From: Batillaria attramentaria
Lineage: Eukaryota; Mollusca; Gastropoda; Batillariidae
Direction of reading: 5' to 3'
Assembly: GCA_018292915.2 (NCBI GenBank)
Contig: JACVVK020000444.1
Span: 62,001-126,000 of the forward strand
Length of the DNA: 64,000 nucleotides
Part shown: one piece after another, positions 21,910 to 32,077 of the stretch
How positions within the stretch are numbered: the stretch's first letter is position 1
How the letters are laid out: every line of letters starts with the position of its first letter
Notes under the pieces: generated by a model
Databases searched by the model: none
What the model was told of the DNA's origin: nothing
The model's input: only the letters and a program-made list of their open reading frames with translations
Program-made: the position numbers and the translations under genes

Positions 21910-21944
<35 letters not shown>

Positions 21945-22015
21945 GGCGTTATTTTCAAGGATAAAAAGATATACCTGTCTTCTGTCTTGTCCTTGGCTTA
22001 AACTAGGAAAACTAC

Positions 22016-22070
<55 letters not shown>

Positions 22071-22769
22071 TTTCAACAATATAAATCATGAAAAAACGAT
22101 CAGTGATAATTGCAATACACCACCGTGAGCATAATTTATTATCCAGTTATATGCTTTGGCTGGATAGACATCTGTTCGCAAAATACAATAAATTATAGCT
22201 TCAACAAAATTTTATCCTGTCTGCTTGTATTTCAAATCAGCATGTACCTTGGCGTGGCGAACGATTTTTGGTGAGCGTGTGTTATAAAACTGGCATAATT
22301 GTAAAATCAATTCAACATTAAGAGAGAGAGAGAGAGGGAGAGAGAGCTCTTTACCGAGGCAGAAGCAATGTCTTGAAATATATATATCGCTGTTAATTTT
22401 GCTCGAATGTTTGGCGGGAATATATCCTCCGGTAGCGCGATAGCGTACGTAACTGTTCTTCAAACATTCACTGACTTACCACACTGTCATGTGTATCGGG
22501 TGTTATTACAACCAGTCTTGCTTGTCCTGTGCTCGGGAGGGGAGGGGGGGGGGGGTTTGAGTACGGGAGGATCAAGATGGATTTGGGCAGACCTGTCTCT
22601 TTCTTCTTTTTCTTCTTGCGGAGTGCTATCGGCAGCCGAAAGGACAGAATAAACGTCTTAAAAGCAGAATACATTCCGACAGTGCCTAACCCTTGATAGT
22701 TTTACCTGTAAATCTCCCAGGAATGTGAACAATTGAGCGGATATAGTAATACAGGAAATACTTCTTTGC

Positions 22770-22814
<45 letters not shown>

Positions 22815-22892
22815 GAGGAAAATGTTGCTGTTGGCGACTTTTTCCACCCTCTGTCCTGAGTTCCAATGCAAACTGTTTCGGAAACTGACGAG
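20736..22892. other. Non-coding stretch with microsatellites
   Basis: C run at 20927-20942, (GT)n at 20960-21001, (GA)n at 21911-21932 followed by a G run, (GA)n at 22019-22067 and 22321-22347, G run at 22541-22555, (GA)n-(GACA)n at 22771-22814. No supported gene. Confidence 0.6.
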
Positions 22893-22949
22893 TTAGTTAG
22901 TTATTTAGGGCTTAACGCCGCGCAAGCAACAGAGGCTAATTCGCGGCAA
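22893..22949 (-). mobile_element. 57 bp retroposon fragment with 13 bp target duplication
   Basis: GGAAACTGACGAG is repeated exactly at 22880-22892 and 22950-22962. The 57 bp between them is, on the minus strand, the terminal part of the R-ACTC family (GCGAATTAGC, GGCGTTAAGCCCTAAATAAC) ending in CTAACTAA. Its small size with a long exact duplication shows a heavily truncated retrotransposition event. Confidence 0.92.
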
Positions 22950-23358
22950 GGAAACTGACGAGATTACTAAAAAAAAAAAATAAACAACAACAACAACAAC
23001 AACACACACACACAAACAAACAGACAAACAATAAAATGCAGTTTAGAAGTTTTCCGTACTGCAGATATAAGGTCGATATCTTCGGAAAAAAACAAAACAA
23101 AAAAACAGCTCTTGGCCGCGCCAAAGTTGAACACTTACAAACCGGATGTCCTTTTGCCAACGAAGAAGGGGGGACAGCTGGCGAGCGGAAAGCGGAGTTA
23201 ACTCCCCTAATCCACGTCGCGCCTCCTTTCAGTGGCGGTCAAATTTCACGTGGTAAATTACAGTCACTAAAACTCCCGCTTTCATTTCCCCTGATACCCG
23301 CCGGCGGACCAGCTGAATACGGGTACAATTTCTCGCGAAACCTGATAGATTGGGCCAG

Positions 23359-23396
<38 letters not shown>

Positions 23397-23557
23397 TGGT
23401 GAGATCTCGCAGCGCAGCACAACGGAAGCAACAAGTTTAAATCAAGATTTAAGTCACATGTAAAGAGACACGAAACACATTTCTTCCGTTTGTATTTGAC
23501 CTTTTTTTACTTTTTCTCTTTACAAGATGAATGCGGCCTTATTTAATCGCCGTGGTG
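22950..23557. other. Non-coding stretch with microsatellites
   Basis: (AAC)n at 22983-23003, (AC)n next to it, and (TC)n at 23361-23392. No gene. Confidence 0.5.
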
Positions 23558-26268
23558 TTTGTTGTTGTTGTTGTTGTTGTTGTTGTGTTGTTGTTGTTGT
23601 TGTTGTTTAGCTGCAGCATGGAGTACTTAGGCCCCTGGCTCCACGTGGAGCATAGGCCATCGACAACCCTTCGCCATCGCACTCTGTTCTGGGCTATTCT
23701 TGCCACTCCAGTCCAGTTGGTACCCTGCTTATATAACTCTGCCTCAGTGTCCCGCCTCCAGCTGTTGCGAGGCCGGCCTCTCTTCCTTTTCCCCTGTGGG
23801 TTCCATGTCAGGGCTTGGCGTGTGGTGCTGGATGCTGGCTTCCTGAGGGTGTGTCCAATCCAGCCCCACTTCCTCCGCAGGATCTGCTTGGCCGCTGGTT
23901 CCTGCCCTGCTCGCTCCCACAGCTCTTCGTTCCGGATCTTCTCTGGCCATCGGATGTTGAAGATGCGCCTCAGACAGGTGTTGAGAAATGTCTGGATCTT
24001 CTGCTGCATCGTCTTCGTTGTCCTCCATGTTTCGCATCCGTAGAGCAGAACCGACTTCACGTTGGAGTTGAAGATGCGAAGTTTGGTTCTTATGCTGACA
24101 ACTTTGGATGCCCAGATGTTCTTCAGCATGACCATTGCTGCTCTTGCCTTGCCGATTCTGGCTGTGACGTCTCGGTCTGTGCCTCCCTGTCCATCAACCA
24201 CACTCCCCAGGTAGACAAAGGACTCTACCTCCCTGATGGACTCTCCACCGACTGTGACTGGTGTGTTGGCAGTGGTGTTGATCTTCATCAGCTCGGTTTT
24301 CCTCCTGTTGATCTTGAGCCCTGTTCCGGCTGATGTGGCTTCCAGGCATGTAGTCTTGTCCTGCATCTGGCTGTGGCTGTGAGACAGGAGCGCCAGGTCG
24401 TCCGCAAAGTCGAGGTCATCCAGCTGCGTCCAGAGTGTCCACTGTATCCCGTTTTTCCTGCCTGTTGTGGTGGTCTTCATGATCCAGTCGATGACCAGGA
24501 GGAAGAGGAACGGGGACAACAGGCATCCCTGGCGGACTCCGGTCTTCACCTCGAAGCTTTCTGACAACTGGCCGGCATGGGCAATCCTGCAGCTCATGTC
24601 TTTGTAGGTGCACTGAATCAGGGAGATGATCTTCCCGGGAACTCCATAGTGCCTTAGCAGCTTCCACAGCGCCTCTCTGTCTACACTGTCGAAGGCCTTC
24701 TCATAGTCTATGAAGTTGATGTAGAGGGGGGAGTTCCACTCCAGTGACTGCTCAACGATGATGCGTAGGCTGGCGATCTGGTCAGCGCAGGACCTGTTCC
24801 TGCGAAAGCCCGCCTGCTGGTCTCGGAGCATAGGGTCGACTGCCTCCCTCATCCTCTCCAGTAGAATTCTGTTGAGAACCTTGCCTGGCACTGACAGGAG
24901 CATGATCCCTCGGTAGTTGCTGCAGTCCCTGAGGTCCCCTTTCTTTGGCAGCTTGATGACGATCCCTTCTTTCCACTGGGCTGGCACCTCTTCCTTCTCC
25001 CAGATCTTGCTGAATAGGCTGTGCAGCATGTTGACGGCTGTCTCTGTGTCTGCTTTGATGGCTTCTGCTGGTATCTCGTCCGGCCCTGCAGCTTTCCCAT
25101 TTCTCAGTGTCATGATGGCTTTCCTGATCTCCGCCTTAGAGGGCTTGTCGCAGTTGATGGGTAGTTCTGTCTCAGCTGGCGGGATGTCTGGTGGTGTTTC
25201 AGGGATGGGGCGATTTAACAGCTCCCTGAAGTGTTCTGCCCATCGCTTCAGCTGTTCCTCAGTTGTTGTCAGTGGGTGCCCGTTCTTGTCCTTCACTGGT
25301 TTGTCTGTCTGCTGAAATTTGCCCGCGAGCTTCTTGGTCACCTGGTACAGGTCTTTTAGGTTCCCTTGTCCAGCTGCTTCCTCTGCTTGATTGGCCAGGT
25401 CGTCGATGTAGTCCCTCTTGTCCTTTCTGGTGCTCCTCTTCACTTCTCTGTCAGCTGCTGTGTATTCTTCCTGTGCCTTTGCCTTAGCTCTTCTTGTTCG
25501 GCTCGTGTTCAGTGCAGTTTTCTTCTTTTTCCTAACTTCCAGCTTCTGGATGGTATCAGCAGAGATCCATTCCTTGTGTTGGGTCTTTCTCTTGCCAAGG
25601 ACCTCTTCGCATGTGTCGTGCCAGAGTTTCTTGCTGTGTTCCCACTGTGTCTCGATATCCATTCCACTGTCTTCTATCAGGTCTTGCAGTGGCTGGAACC
25701 TGTTGGAAAGGCTGATCCGGAATGCTGCTTGTGTCTCTGTGTTCCTGAGTAGGCCAACGTTGTACCTGGTCCGTGTGTTGTTGGCGTTGGTGTGTCTCTT
25801 AAGCCGAAGTCTCAGTGTTGTTGCAAGAAGGTGGTGGTCTGATGATACATCGGCACCCCTCATCACGCGCACATCTCGCCACGATCTCCTGAACTTCCGG
25901 CTGATGCAGATGTGATCAATCTGGTTCTCCGTGACATGGTCCGGCGATCTCCATGTGGCCTTGTGGATGCGCTTGTGTGGGAAGATGCTGCCTCCTATCA
26001 CTAGCTGGTTCAGGGCACAAAAGTCTGCAAAGCGCTCGCCATTTTCGTTCATCTGTCCCAGTCCGTGTGTTCCCATGGTGTTCTCATAGCCTGTGTTGTC
26101 TGATCCAATCTTGGCGTTGAAGTCTCCCATAAGTATGGTCATGTCCTTGGCTCCTCCTCTATCTATCACTGTCTGCAGTTGTTGGTAGAAGTCATCTTTT
26201 TTCTCCTCTTCCGCATCATTGGTGGGAGCGTAGCACTGGATGATGTGCAGCATGGAGTGGTGATGCAC
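23539..26268 (-). CDS. LINE polyprotein fragment: endonuclease (partial) and reverse transcriptase
   Basis: A single uninterrupted frame of 909 codons. Residues about 1-165 are the C-terminal part of an apurinic-type endonuclease (GDFNAKIG near residue 50, SDHHLL near 142). Residues about 380-690 are the reverse transcriptase: AGPDEIPAEAIK near 393, IKLPKKGD near 437, AGFRRNRSCADQI, YEKAFDSVD, VRQGCLLSPFLF, the catalytic FADD near 621, LKINRRKTE, and FVYLGSVV. The C-terminal part has LLYGCETWRTTK, WGWIGHTLRKP and KRKRGRPRNSWRRD. The 5' end is lost, so the ATG at 26268 is not the native start. The frame runs on into the (AAC)n tail as Asn/Thr repeats and stops only in flanking DNA at 23539. 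It is probably a dead copy, but with no internal stops it is young. Confidence 0.93.
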   Translation of the reverse strand: MHHHSMLHIIQCYAPTNDAEEEKKDDFYQQLQTVIDRGGAKDMTILMGDFNAKIGSDNTGYENTMGTHGLGQMNENGERFADFCALNQLVIGGSIFPHKRIHKATWRSPDHVTENQIDHICISRKFRRSWRDVRVMRGADVSSDHHLLATTLRLRLKRHTNANNTRTRYNVGLLRNTETQAAFRISLSNRFQPLQDLIEDSGMDIETQWEHSKKLWHDTCEEVLGKRKTQHKEWISADTIQKLEVRKKKKTALNTSRTRRAKAKAQEEYTAADREVKRSTRKDKRDYIDDLANQAEEAAGQGNLKDLYQVTKKLAGKFQQTDKPVKDKNGHPLTTTEEQLKRWAEHFRELLNRPIPETPPDIPPAETELPINCDKPSKAEIRKAIMTLRNGKAAGPDEIPAEAIKADTETAVNMLHSLFSKIWEKEEVPAQWKEGIVIKLPKKGDLRDCSNYRGIMLLSVPGKVLNRILLERMREAVDPMLRDQQAGFRRNRSCADQIASLRIIVEQSLEWNSPLYINFIDYEKAFDSVDREALWKLLRHYGVPGKIISLIQCTYKDMSCRIAHAGQLSESFEVKTGVRQGCLLSPFLFLLVIDWIMKTTTTGRKNGIQWTLWTQLDDLDFADDLALLSHSHSQMQDKTTCLEATSAGTGLKINRRKTELMKINTTANTPVTVGGESIREVESFVYLGSVVDGQGGTDRDVTARIGKARAAMVMLKNIWASKVVSIRTKLRIFNSNVKSVLLYGCETWRTTKTMQQKIQTFLNTCLRRIFNIRWPEKIRNEELWERAGQEPAAKQILRRKWGWIGHTLRKPASSTTRQALTWNPQGKRKRGRPRNSWRRDTEAELYKQGTNWTGVARIAQNRVRWRRVVDGLCSTWSQGPKYSMLQLNNNNNNNTTTTTTTTTNTTAIK

Positions 26269-26283
26269 ATACTCCTCAGGTGT
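23558..26283 (-). mobile_element. 5'-truncated non-LTR retrotransposon (LINE), RTE-like
   Basis: Minus-strand element of about 2.7 kb: partial endonuclease, reverse transcriptase and C-terminal region, ending in an (AAC)n tail (read as (GTT)n at 23558-23608). The 5' limit near 26283 is where similarity to an endonuclease frame stops; the catalytic N-terminal half of that domain is missing. No untranslated 3' region is visible between the protein end and the tail, as in RTE-type LINEs. No clear target duplication was found. Clade assignment is from protein motifs recognised by eye. Confidence 0.93.
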
Positions 26284-26715
26284 GAATTTTGTATTTTTTT
26301 TAAATGTGTTGTTTGCTCACGTTTCCTATGCCCCTAGATGGTGGACATGAAACAGACTTGACTTGCTACCAAAATAGGTGGCGGGTGTGCGGAAAACGGG
26401 ATTAGATGTGAAAATACATTTCGTCAAAAGATTTTCTTGCTGTGTACACACCACCTGAAAGTGACGGGTACTGCTTTTGATGAGATCACGTAGGGACGTC
26501 AGAACATTTAATGCTGGACTAAGCGGTTCGTGTTTCTCAATGATAAACCCCTACAGTGTCGTTGTGTTATCCCCTCACAGGGAGGTGAGGGGACTGGCTT
26601 AATCTCCTGTCGGCGCGTCTTTTATCTGCTTCCTTTCATGGCTGGCTTACAAGTTAAGACTTTCAGGCACATACGTATCGAATTTTTATTTCAAGTCTTA
26701 TACGAACAATGGCAA

Positions 26716-26777
<62 letters not shown>

Positions 26778-28023
26778 GCGTGAAGACAAGACAGTAACCT
26801 CCCTACCATCTACCCACCCACTCCTGCTCTGCCCACATTTTCACTAGCCCCTCCCTGTACCCCCAACCCCCACCCCCTCCACCACCCCCCACACCCCAAC
26901 CCCCACCTCCACCAAAAAACTCCAAAAATCTAACGCTTCAAATCCGACCCCATTTAATACCGCATTCCATCAGAGCGGATGTAATATTCAGCTTCCAGGG
27001 CATTCGAGGACTTTGAAGTCAGCGCTATCTCCAAACCAGAAAGGAACGTTCATTTATTAAAGTTGCCCTGGGCTTTGTGGATTTTGGTGGGCGGTGATGG
27101 AGAGTATATTACAGCCTCTGGGGATTATTGTCTCCCTTTTCATCGACATCGCCGCTTCGTGGCAACATCTGTGCTGCCTACTGTCCGGCTATGTAGCATT
27201 AGCTACACCCAGCAACAATGATAACGCACACTTTTGTTTAAGAAAAAAAGTTGTGAAAAAGCTCCGTATTTCGTGTTTTATCATTTGACTCAGTGTGGCT
27301 TTCTGTGTGGGAGGATTGCGTCACTTTTTGATGAATCAGCAAGGCAAAGCTTCTATAAGAGATCAGAGATACCAAAGATCACTTGTGTAGTTTCCTTCTA
27401 GTGATTTAATTCCGTGTGTGATGAACAGTCAACTCTGTCAGGTAGTTGCTGCTTTGCAAAAAGAAAGGTCTAAAGACATTGGTCTTGAACTGTTGAAGAC
27501 CTGGTTCTCTTTAGATATAGGTGAATGGCGCTGATATGCAAATGGGAGAAGTCGCACTGGCAGCTCGAATGAATATGGACAACATGAGCATTGTATCTAT
27601 AATGGATAAGTTATGCATAACAGTGACAGCCTGTAACGGCATAGTTGTGTGTCGTACCCTCAGTCCATTGTATGAAGGATAGCAGTATGTTCACAGGAGT
27701 ATTAATGTTAGAATGTGGGCTCGTTCCATTGGACGGCAAATGGTTCAATAGTCGGTGACATGCTTTCAGAGGGGACCTCATTAATATGTATTCGTGCGGA
27801 AAGATGATTGACACCCTTCTTGCATAGACATTGGGCACCATTGTGCAACTGGTATTTCGACGAGTGTTGGAACCGCGGTGTATATTTCACTGAATTGTAC
27901 GCTCTGTTGGCGTTTGAGCACAGTCTCTGTCCGTCATTCGCAAAGGCACACTGGACGTTTTTGATCGGAACTGCACTTAGGGCATCTATTTTGTTTTTAT
28001 AGAAGGTGAGACTGAATGCTAAT

Positions 28024-28067
<44 letters not shown>

Positions 28068-28906
28068 CCCCCCCCCCCGCCCCTGACCCCTCTCTCTTTC
28101 TCTCTCTCTGTGCAGACCTGTTTGCGGCATGTCCTACGGTGCGCCTGAAATGGCACCACTACACATTGTTTTGTCGTGAAGGAAGCATAGCTTGTTTAGA
28201 AAGAATTTATGACGATCTGGGCTCGACAAGTCCTGGGTATCTAAGTAAACAGTCGAACGAGCAGTGCCATGCTGTGCATTGTCGTTGAAACTCTGAGGAC
28301 GCCCATAAGTCTGCCACACAGAAAGCCTGGGCATGATCAGCGCGTAATGGCGTCTATAGAAAACAGAAGGCAGTCACAAGCAGAATAATGTCCCTTGCAT
28401 TCTGTTTTCCGGTGCAGTGTAAATTCTTCACCCTGTGTGCTGTTACCATGCCGGCGACTGAGGTCCGTAACGTTGACCAATCGCACACGATGTAACAGTT
28501 GGTCTGTAGGGACAGGAAATCAGATGACGGCATTCTTTGCAGATTTACGTCTTTGCTGAATAGAAAAGAGATCACGTGTACACCAAGGTAGGCCTGTATA
28601 TATACCGCTCTAAACCAACCAGCTCGTTTTTCACATGGCGGTTCGGAGCTTAGCTCGGCAGGACGTAGCTTCCTGTGTGGGATTGAATTGCATCGGAGTG
28701 ATGTCATGTGTTGCTTGTGACTTTCCTAATGCACTTCGTGCGATATCTGCAGCCTAATGTTTTGAGATGCCATGCGTTCATGATTATTGATAATATCAGG
28801 CTTTTTAAAATTTGGGAGGAAAACTTTAGATTATGACTACAAGATGCAGAACGTACACGGCCGCTTTGCTTACCGTCATACATCTATATGGAAAAGGGAC
28901 TAAGGT
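26284..28906. other. Non-coding stretch with microsatellites
   Basis: (GT)n at 26718-26774, a C/A-rich low-complexity patch at 26800-26925, (TC)n with C run at 28024-28077. Open frames, such as 27708-28130 (-), run through the TC repeat and show no domain. Confidence 0.55.
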
Positions 28907-28976
28907 CTAAGCGCTTGGATTCGACAATCACTTAGCCCTAAGTTCTAAGCGCTTGGATTCGACAATCACTTAGCCC
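28907..28976. repeat. Exact 32 bp direct duplication of a short palindromic motif
   Basis: CTAAGCGCTTGGATTCGACA and the next 12 bases occur at 28907-28938 and again at 28945-28976 without a difference. The motif resembles 39049-39084 and 62141-62176, which share CTAAG..AAGCGC and CGCTTAG.CCCTT ends. It is followed by C and T runs to 29008. Confidence 0.8.
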
Positions 28977-29139
28977 CCCCCCCCCCCCTTTTTTTTTTTT
29001 TTTTTTTTACAGAAGACGGCAGATACGTCATGATCCAGATTGAGTGCGTCTCGTAATATACCTATTCCTACATGAAAACGACTTTCCTTACGATACTAAT
29101 AGCAATACTCGTATTGTCACGATACTGTGCTATACAACA

Positions 29140-29221
29140 TACTGTACTACTTCTACTATTACTATTACTACTACTACTACTATTTTTTTTTCTTCTTTCT
29201 TTCTTCTTCTTCTTCTTCCCC
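29140..29221. repeat. (TAC/ACT)n and TTC microsatellite
   Basis: Imperfect ACT trinucleotides followed by a T run and TTC repeats. Together with 29320-29355 (ACT)n it brackets the retroposon tail at 29222-29320. Non-coding. Confidence 0.85.
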
Positions 29222-29320
29222 AACCCCAAAGGCGCCGTGAGCATGCTTACTGCATGGACGTTCTTTTCGTAGCGCTATACAAATGGCCAATCATCATCAT
29301 CATCAACGACGATGACGATG
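29222..29320 (+). repeat. Retroposon 3' end with (ATC)n tail
   Basis: GTAGCGCTATACAAATGGCC then AATCATCATCATC and GACGATGACG. This GCGCTATA(C/T)AAATG-plus-trinucleotide ending is a common invertebrate retroelement 3' terminus. The rest of the element is absent or unrecognised. Confidence 0.55.
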
Positions 29321-29355
29321 AGGACTACTATTACTACCACTACTACTACTACTGC

Positions 29356-30297
29356 TACTACTGCTTCACCTGTCCACCTTTCCATGACAAACAGCTAACT
29401 GTACCGCGCCATCGAACAACCATGCATGATTAAATCCTCGGGTTTTTTTTTCCTGTCATTCAGAGTTTCATTACCCAGATGTGGAAGAAATCGAAAGGGT
29501 TCTAGAGAAAGACCCTTTTGCAGTCTCTCATCCGTGTATACACTGATACGAGAGCGAATTCCACATGCAGGATCATTACACGCACCACCTGCCGTATTTT
29601 GCATCCTGCCCTACTCAGCTCCCCTCACAAATTGCACTGCACCACTCTCGTCACCGATTGTCATGCTAATTCTTCGGAGTGGTCCGGGTGTTTGCGGCAT
29701 TGGCAGTATTGATAATTGGGAAGCGACTCCATTCGTTTTACGGGCCCCTGATGCGAGTGGTCGAAATTAGAGGCGCCCATAAAGTGGGCACGTAAAACGC
29801 TTGAAGAATTTTCCGCCATTTTGTCGGATCACGAACAAGAGGAGTTAGGAGTCCCACGAGTAGACGCTTAATGTCTCCATGCCTTCATTCCGCAAAACGC
29901 TTGTGTGCTTCAGCGGTAGTGTATATTCTCGGCTCCACCGAATATTCGGTTTGTTTGTTTGTCTGTCCACTGCCCCTGCGGACGAAGATGGCGCGTTTTC
30001 CAGTGGATGTTGCGCGCAAACTCAGCGAAACTCCCAGCCCGTTTTTGTGAGAACTGATCCGCAGGACCCTCGATTGTAAGGGACACGCTACAGCGACAAA
30101 CGGACGCTACTGTTACACGACCAGCTGTAATAGCGGACTGTATGAGCCAGCACAAGCACGTTCACTCGGCTCCAGTTTGTACCGAATGCTCTTGACCTCC
30201 GTCGATGCACAAAACCGGTGACTTGTCCAGTAAAATGAGTGGTGGGGTCGGGGGGGGGGGGGGTAGAGAATAACCACACACCCCAAAAACAACCAAC
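29356..30297. other. Non-coding stretch, no gene supported
   Basis: The open frame at 29426-29770 (+) has no domain. A G run lies at 30248-30263. Confidence 0.4.
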
Positions 30298-30450
30298 CAG
30301 CCGACGAGTGACTGAGTGAGTGAGTGAGTTCTTCGGGCTTCAAGCCGCGCAAACGTCAAAGACGAATTCGCGGCTAAGTGTGCGGCTCAAAAGAAATGTA
30401 ACGTTGGACAGCTGATGCAAACTGGTCTACGGGACAGTATAAACCTAGGA
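30298..30450 (-). repeat. Retroposon family R-ACTC, copy 1
   Basis: Reads (GAGT)n at 30306-30329, then TTCTTCGGGCTTCAAGCCGC, CGAATTCGCGGCTAAG and further on AACGTTGGACAGCTGATGCA, TGGTCTACGGGACAGTA. These blocks recur in the same order at 31110-31345. On the minus strand the tail is (ACTC)n. No coding. Confidence 0.8.
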
Positions 30451-31063
30451 CACGCAGGAGACGCTGGCGGTTACAAAGTATACTTACTTCCTAACACGCG
30501 TAAAAAAGCGGCGTTTTTTTTTTCTGTATTCATACCAGTACGTATAAACTTCATTTGCCCGCAGAGGCTGTGGACAGAGGAACACTGACAGACTTTCACG
30601 CGTCAGCAGAATGCACAGCAAGGTCGAAATTGCTATAGGGTCGGGGGGCTTCAGTTCTGGAAGACCGTTTTCTGGTCTGTTGTACTTCTTTTTTCTCTTT
30701 CGCTGTCTGGGCCCATTTTGAGGGTCGGTAGAGCTACACAGCATAGTATCGATTTGACAGTCGTGCGCTGCCTGTCTCCTACCATTCAGACTTCTTCATC
30801 GTCTTCAGTGGTCCAGAGTCGTTTTTCAAGTGGTTGCTGATAAGAAAACGACTGGGGGGAACCGGGTAAAGTGCTGAAAGGCACTTCACACGTTGACGCT
30901 TCGTGAATTGCGAAAGAATTGAAATTTATGCTGATGTTCTGTCCTCTAGAGGCAGAGCCGGAATGGGTTTTCTTTGTTGTGTGTGTGTATATGTATACAA
31001 ACGCATCATCAGAAAGTTGTTAGCAAAGGCTGATGGTTTTCTTTTTATTCACGTGCTCGCACG

Positions 31064-31066
<3 letters not shown>
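30451..31066. other. Non-coding stretch, nothing recognised
   Basis: No supported gene; the only notable feature is a T run near 30515-30524. Confidence 0.4.

Positions 31067-31109
<43 letters not shown>
31067..31109. repeat. (AC)n microsatellite
   Basis: GCGC-flanked (AC)n directly abutting the (GAGT)n tail of the next repeat. Confidence 0.95.
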
Positions 31110-31111
<2 letters not shown>

Positions 31112-31345
31112 GTGAGTGAGTGAGTATTTAGGATTTACAGCCGCGTCAACCACAAATGCTAATTCGCGACTAAGCGTGCCTGCACTACGTGAAAAACAAA
31201 ACAAAAAACAAAACAAAACAACAACAACAACAACAAAACCCAACAAACAACAACAACAACAAAACAGAAGAAAACGTAACGTTTGACAACTGATGCAAAC
31301 TGGTCTACGAGGCAGTACCAAGGCAAAACCACACTGAGCAGAATA
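31110..31345 (-). repeat. Retroposon family R-ACTC, copy 2 with AAC-rich insertion
   Basis: Starts GGTGAGTGAGTGAGTATTTA, then CAGCCGCGTCAACC, GCTAATTCGCGACTAAGCGT; after an A/C-rich block (31190-31268) it resumes with AACGTTTGACAACTGATGCA and TGGTCTACGAGGCAGTA, matching 30298-30450. The AAC block is an expansion or an insertion within the element. Confidence 0.8.
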
Positions 31346-31850
31346 AGAACAGGTCAGGCAGCTTGACACATACGATCTAACCGTTCACAGCCACTGCTAC
31401 TACCTCCCGTATCCCGGCAGTGCCAGCAAATTGATCTAACCGTACACTCAGCACGCTCACAAGAGCTAATTTGGGTTTCGTCGACTAACAAGCTACGTTT
31501 CTCGTTCCCTCTCCCCTGGAGTTAGAGAAAAAAGAGATGTCTTTCTCTTGTCGGCGAAAACATCAGGTCGCACGGAAGGCAAACACACGCAGACGCAGTG
31601 TCGTTTCAAACAAGCACGTACTACTAGTATGTGTGTGTGTGTGTGTGAGGATGCTGATATGACTATTTGGCAATCGGCACCATCTGTTTGTGGTTATGCG
31701 ACAGAAGGAGAAAAGAAAATGGTGCTTTGTGCGGAACGGGGGGAGAAAGGAGGTATTGTCTGGAGGGAGATGATTGTGAGTGATATGAAATTTCAATTTA
31801 TTTCATTCTGACAGACGTTCATGAGAGGTCAGTGAGTGAATGAGTACATG

Positions 31851-31887
<37 letters not shown>

Positions 31888-32011
31888 GGGGGTGTTCCTC
31901 TGTGTGTGTGTGGGGGGGGGGGGGGGCACCGTACCTGAGGATTGAAACTGAGATGGCGATCTCCTTCAGTATGACAATTTCTCTCTCTCTCACACACAGA
32001 CACACACACAG

Positions 32012-32077
<66 letters not shown>

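Noticed and set aside
23531..25915. Plus-strand open frames of up to 172 codons opposite the LINE
   Set aside because: They are antisense shadows of the reverse transcriptase frame.
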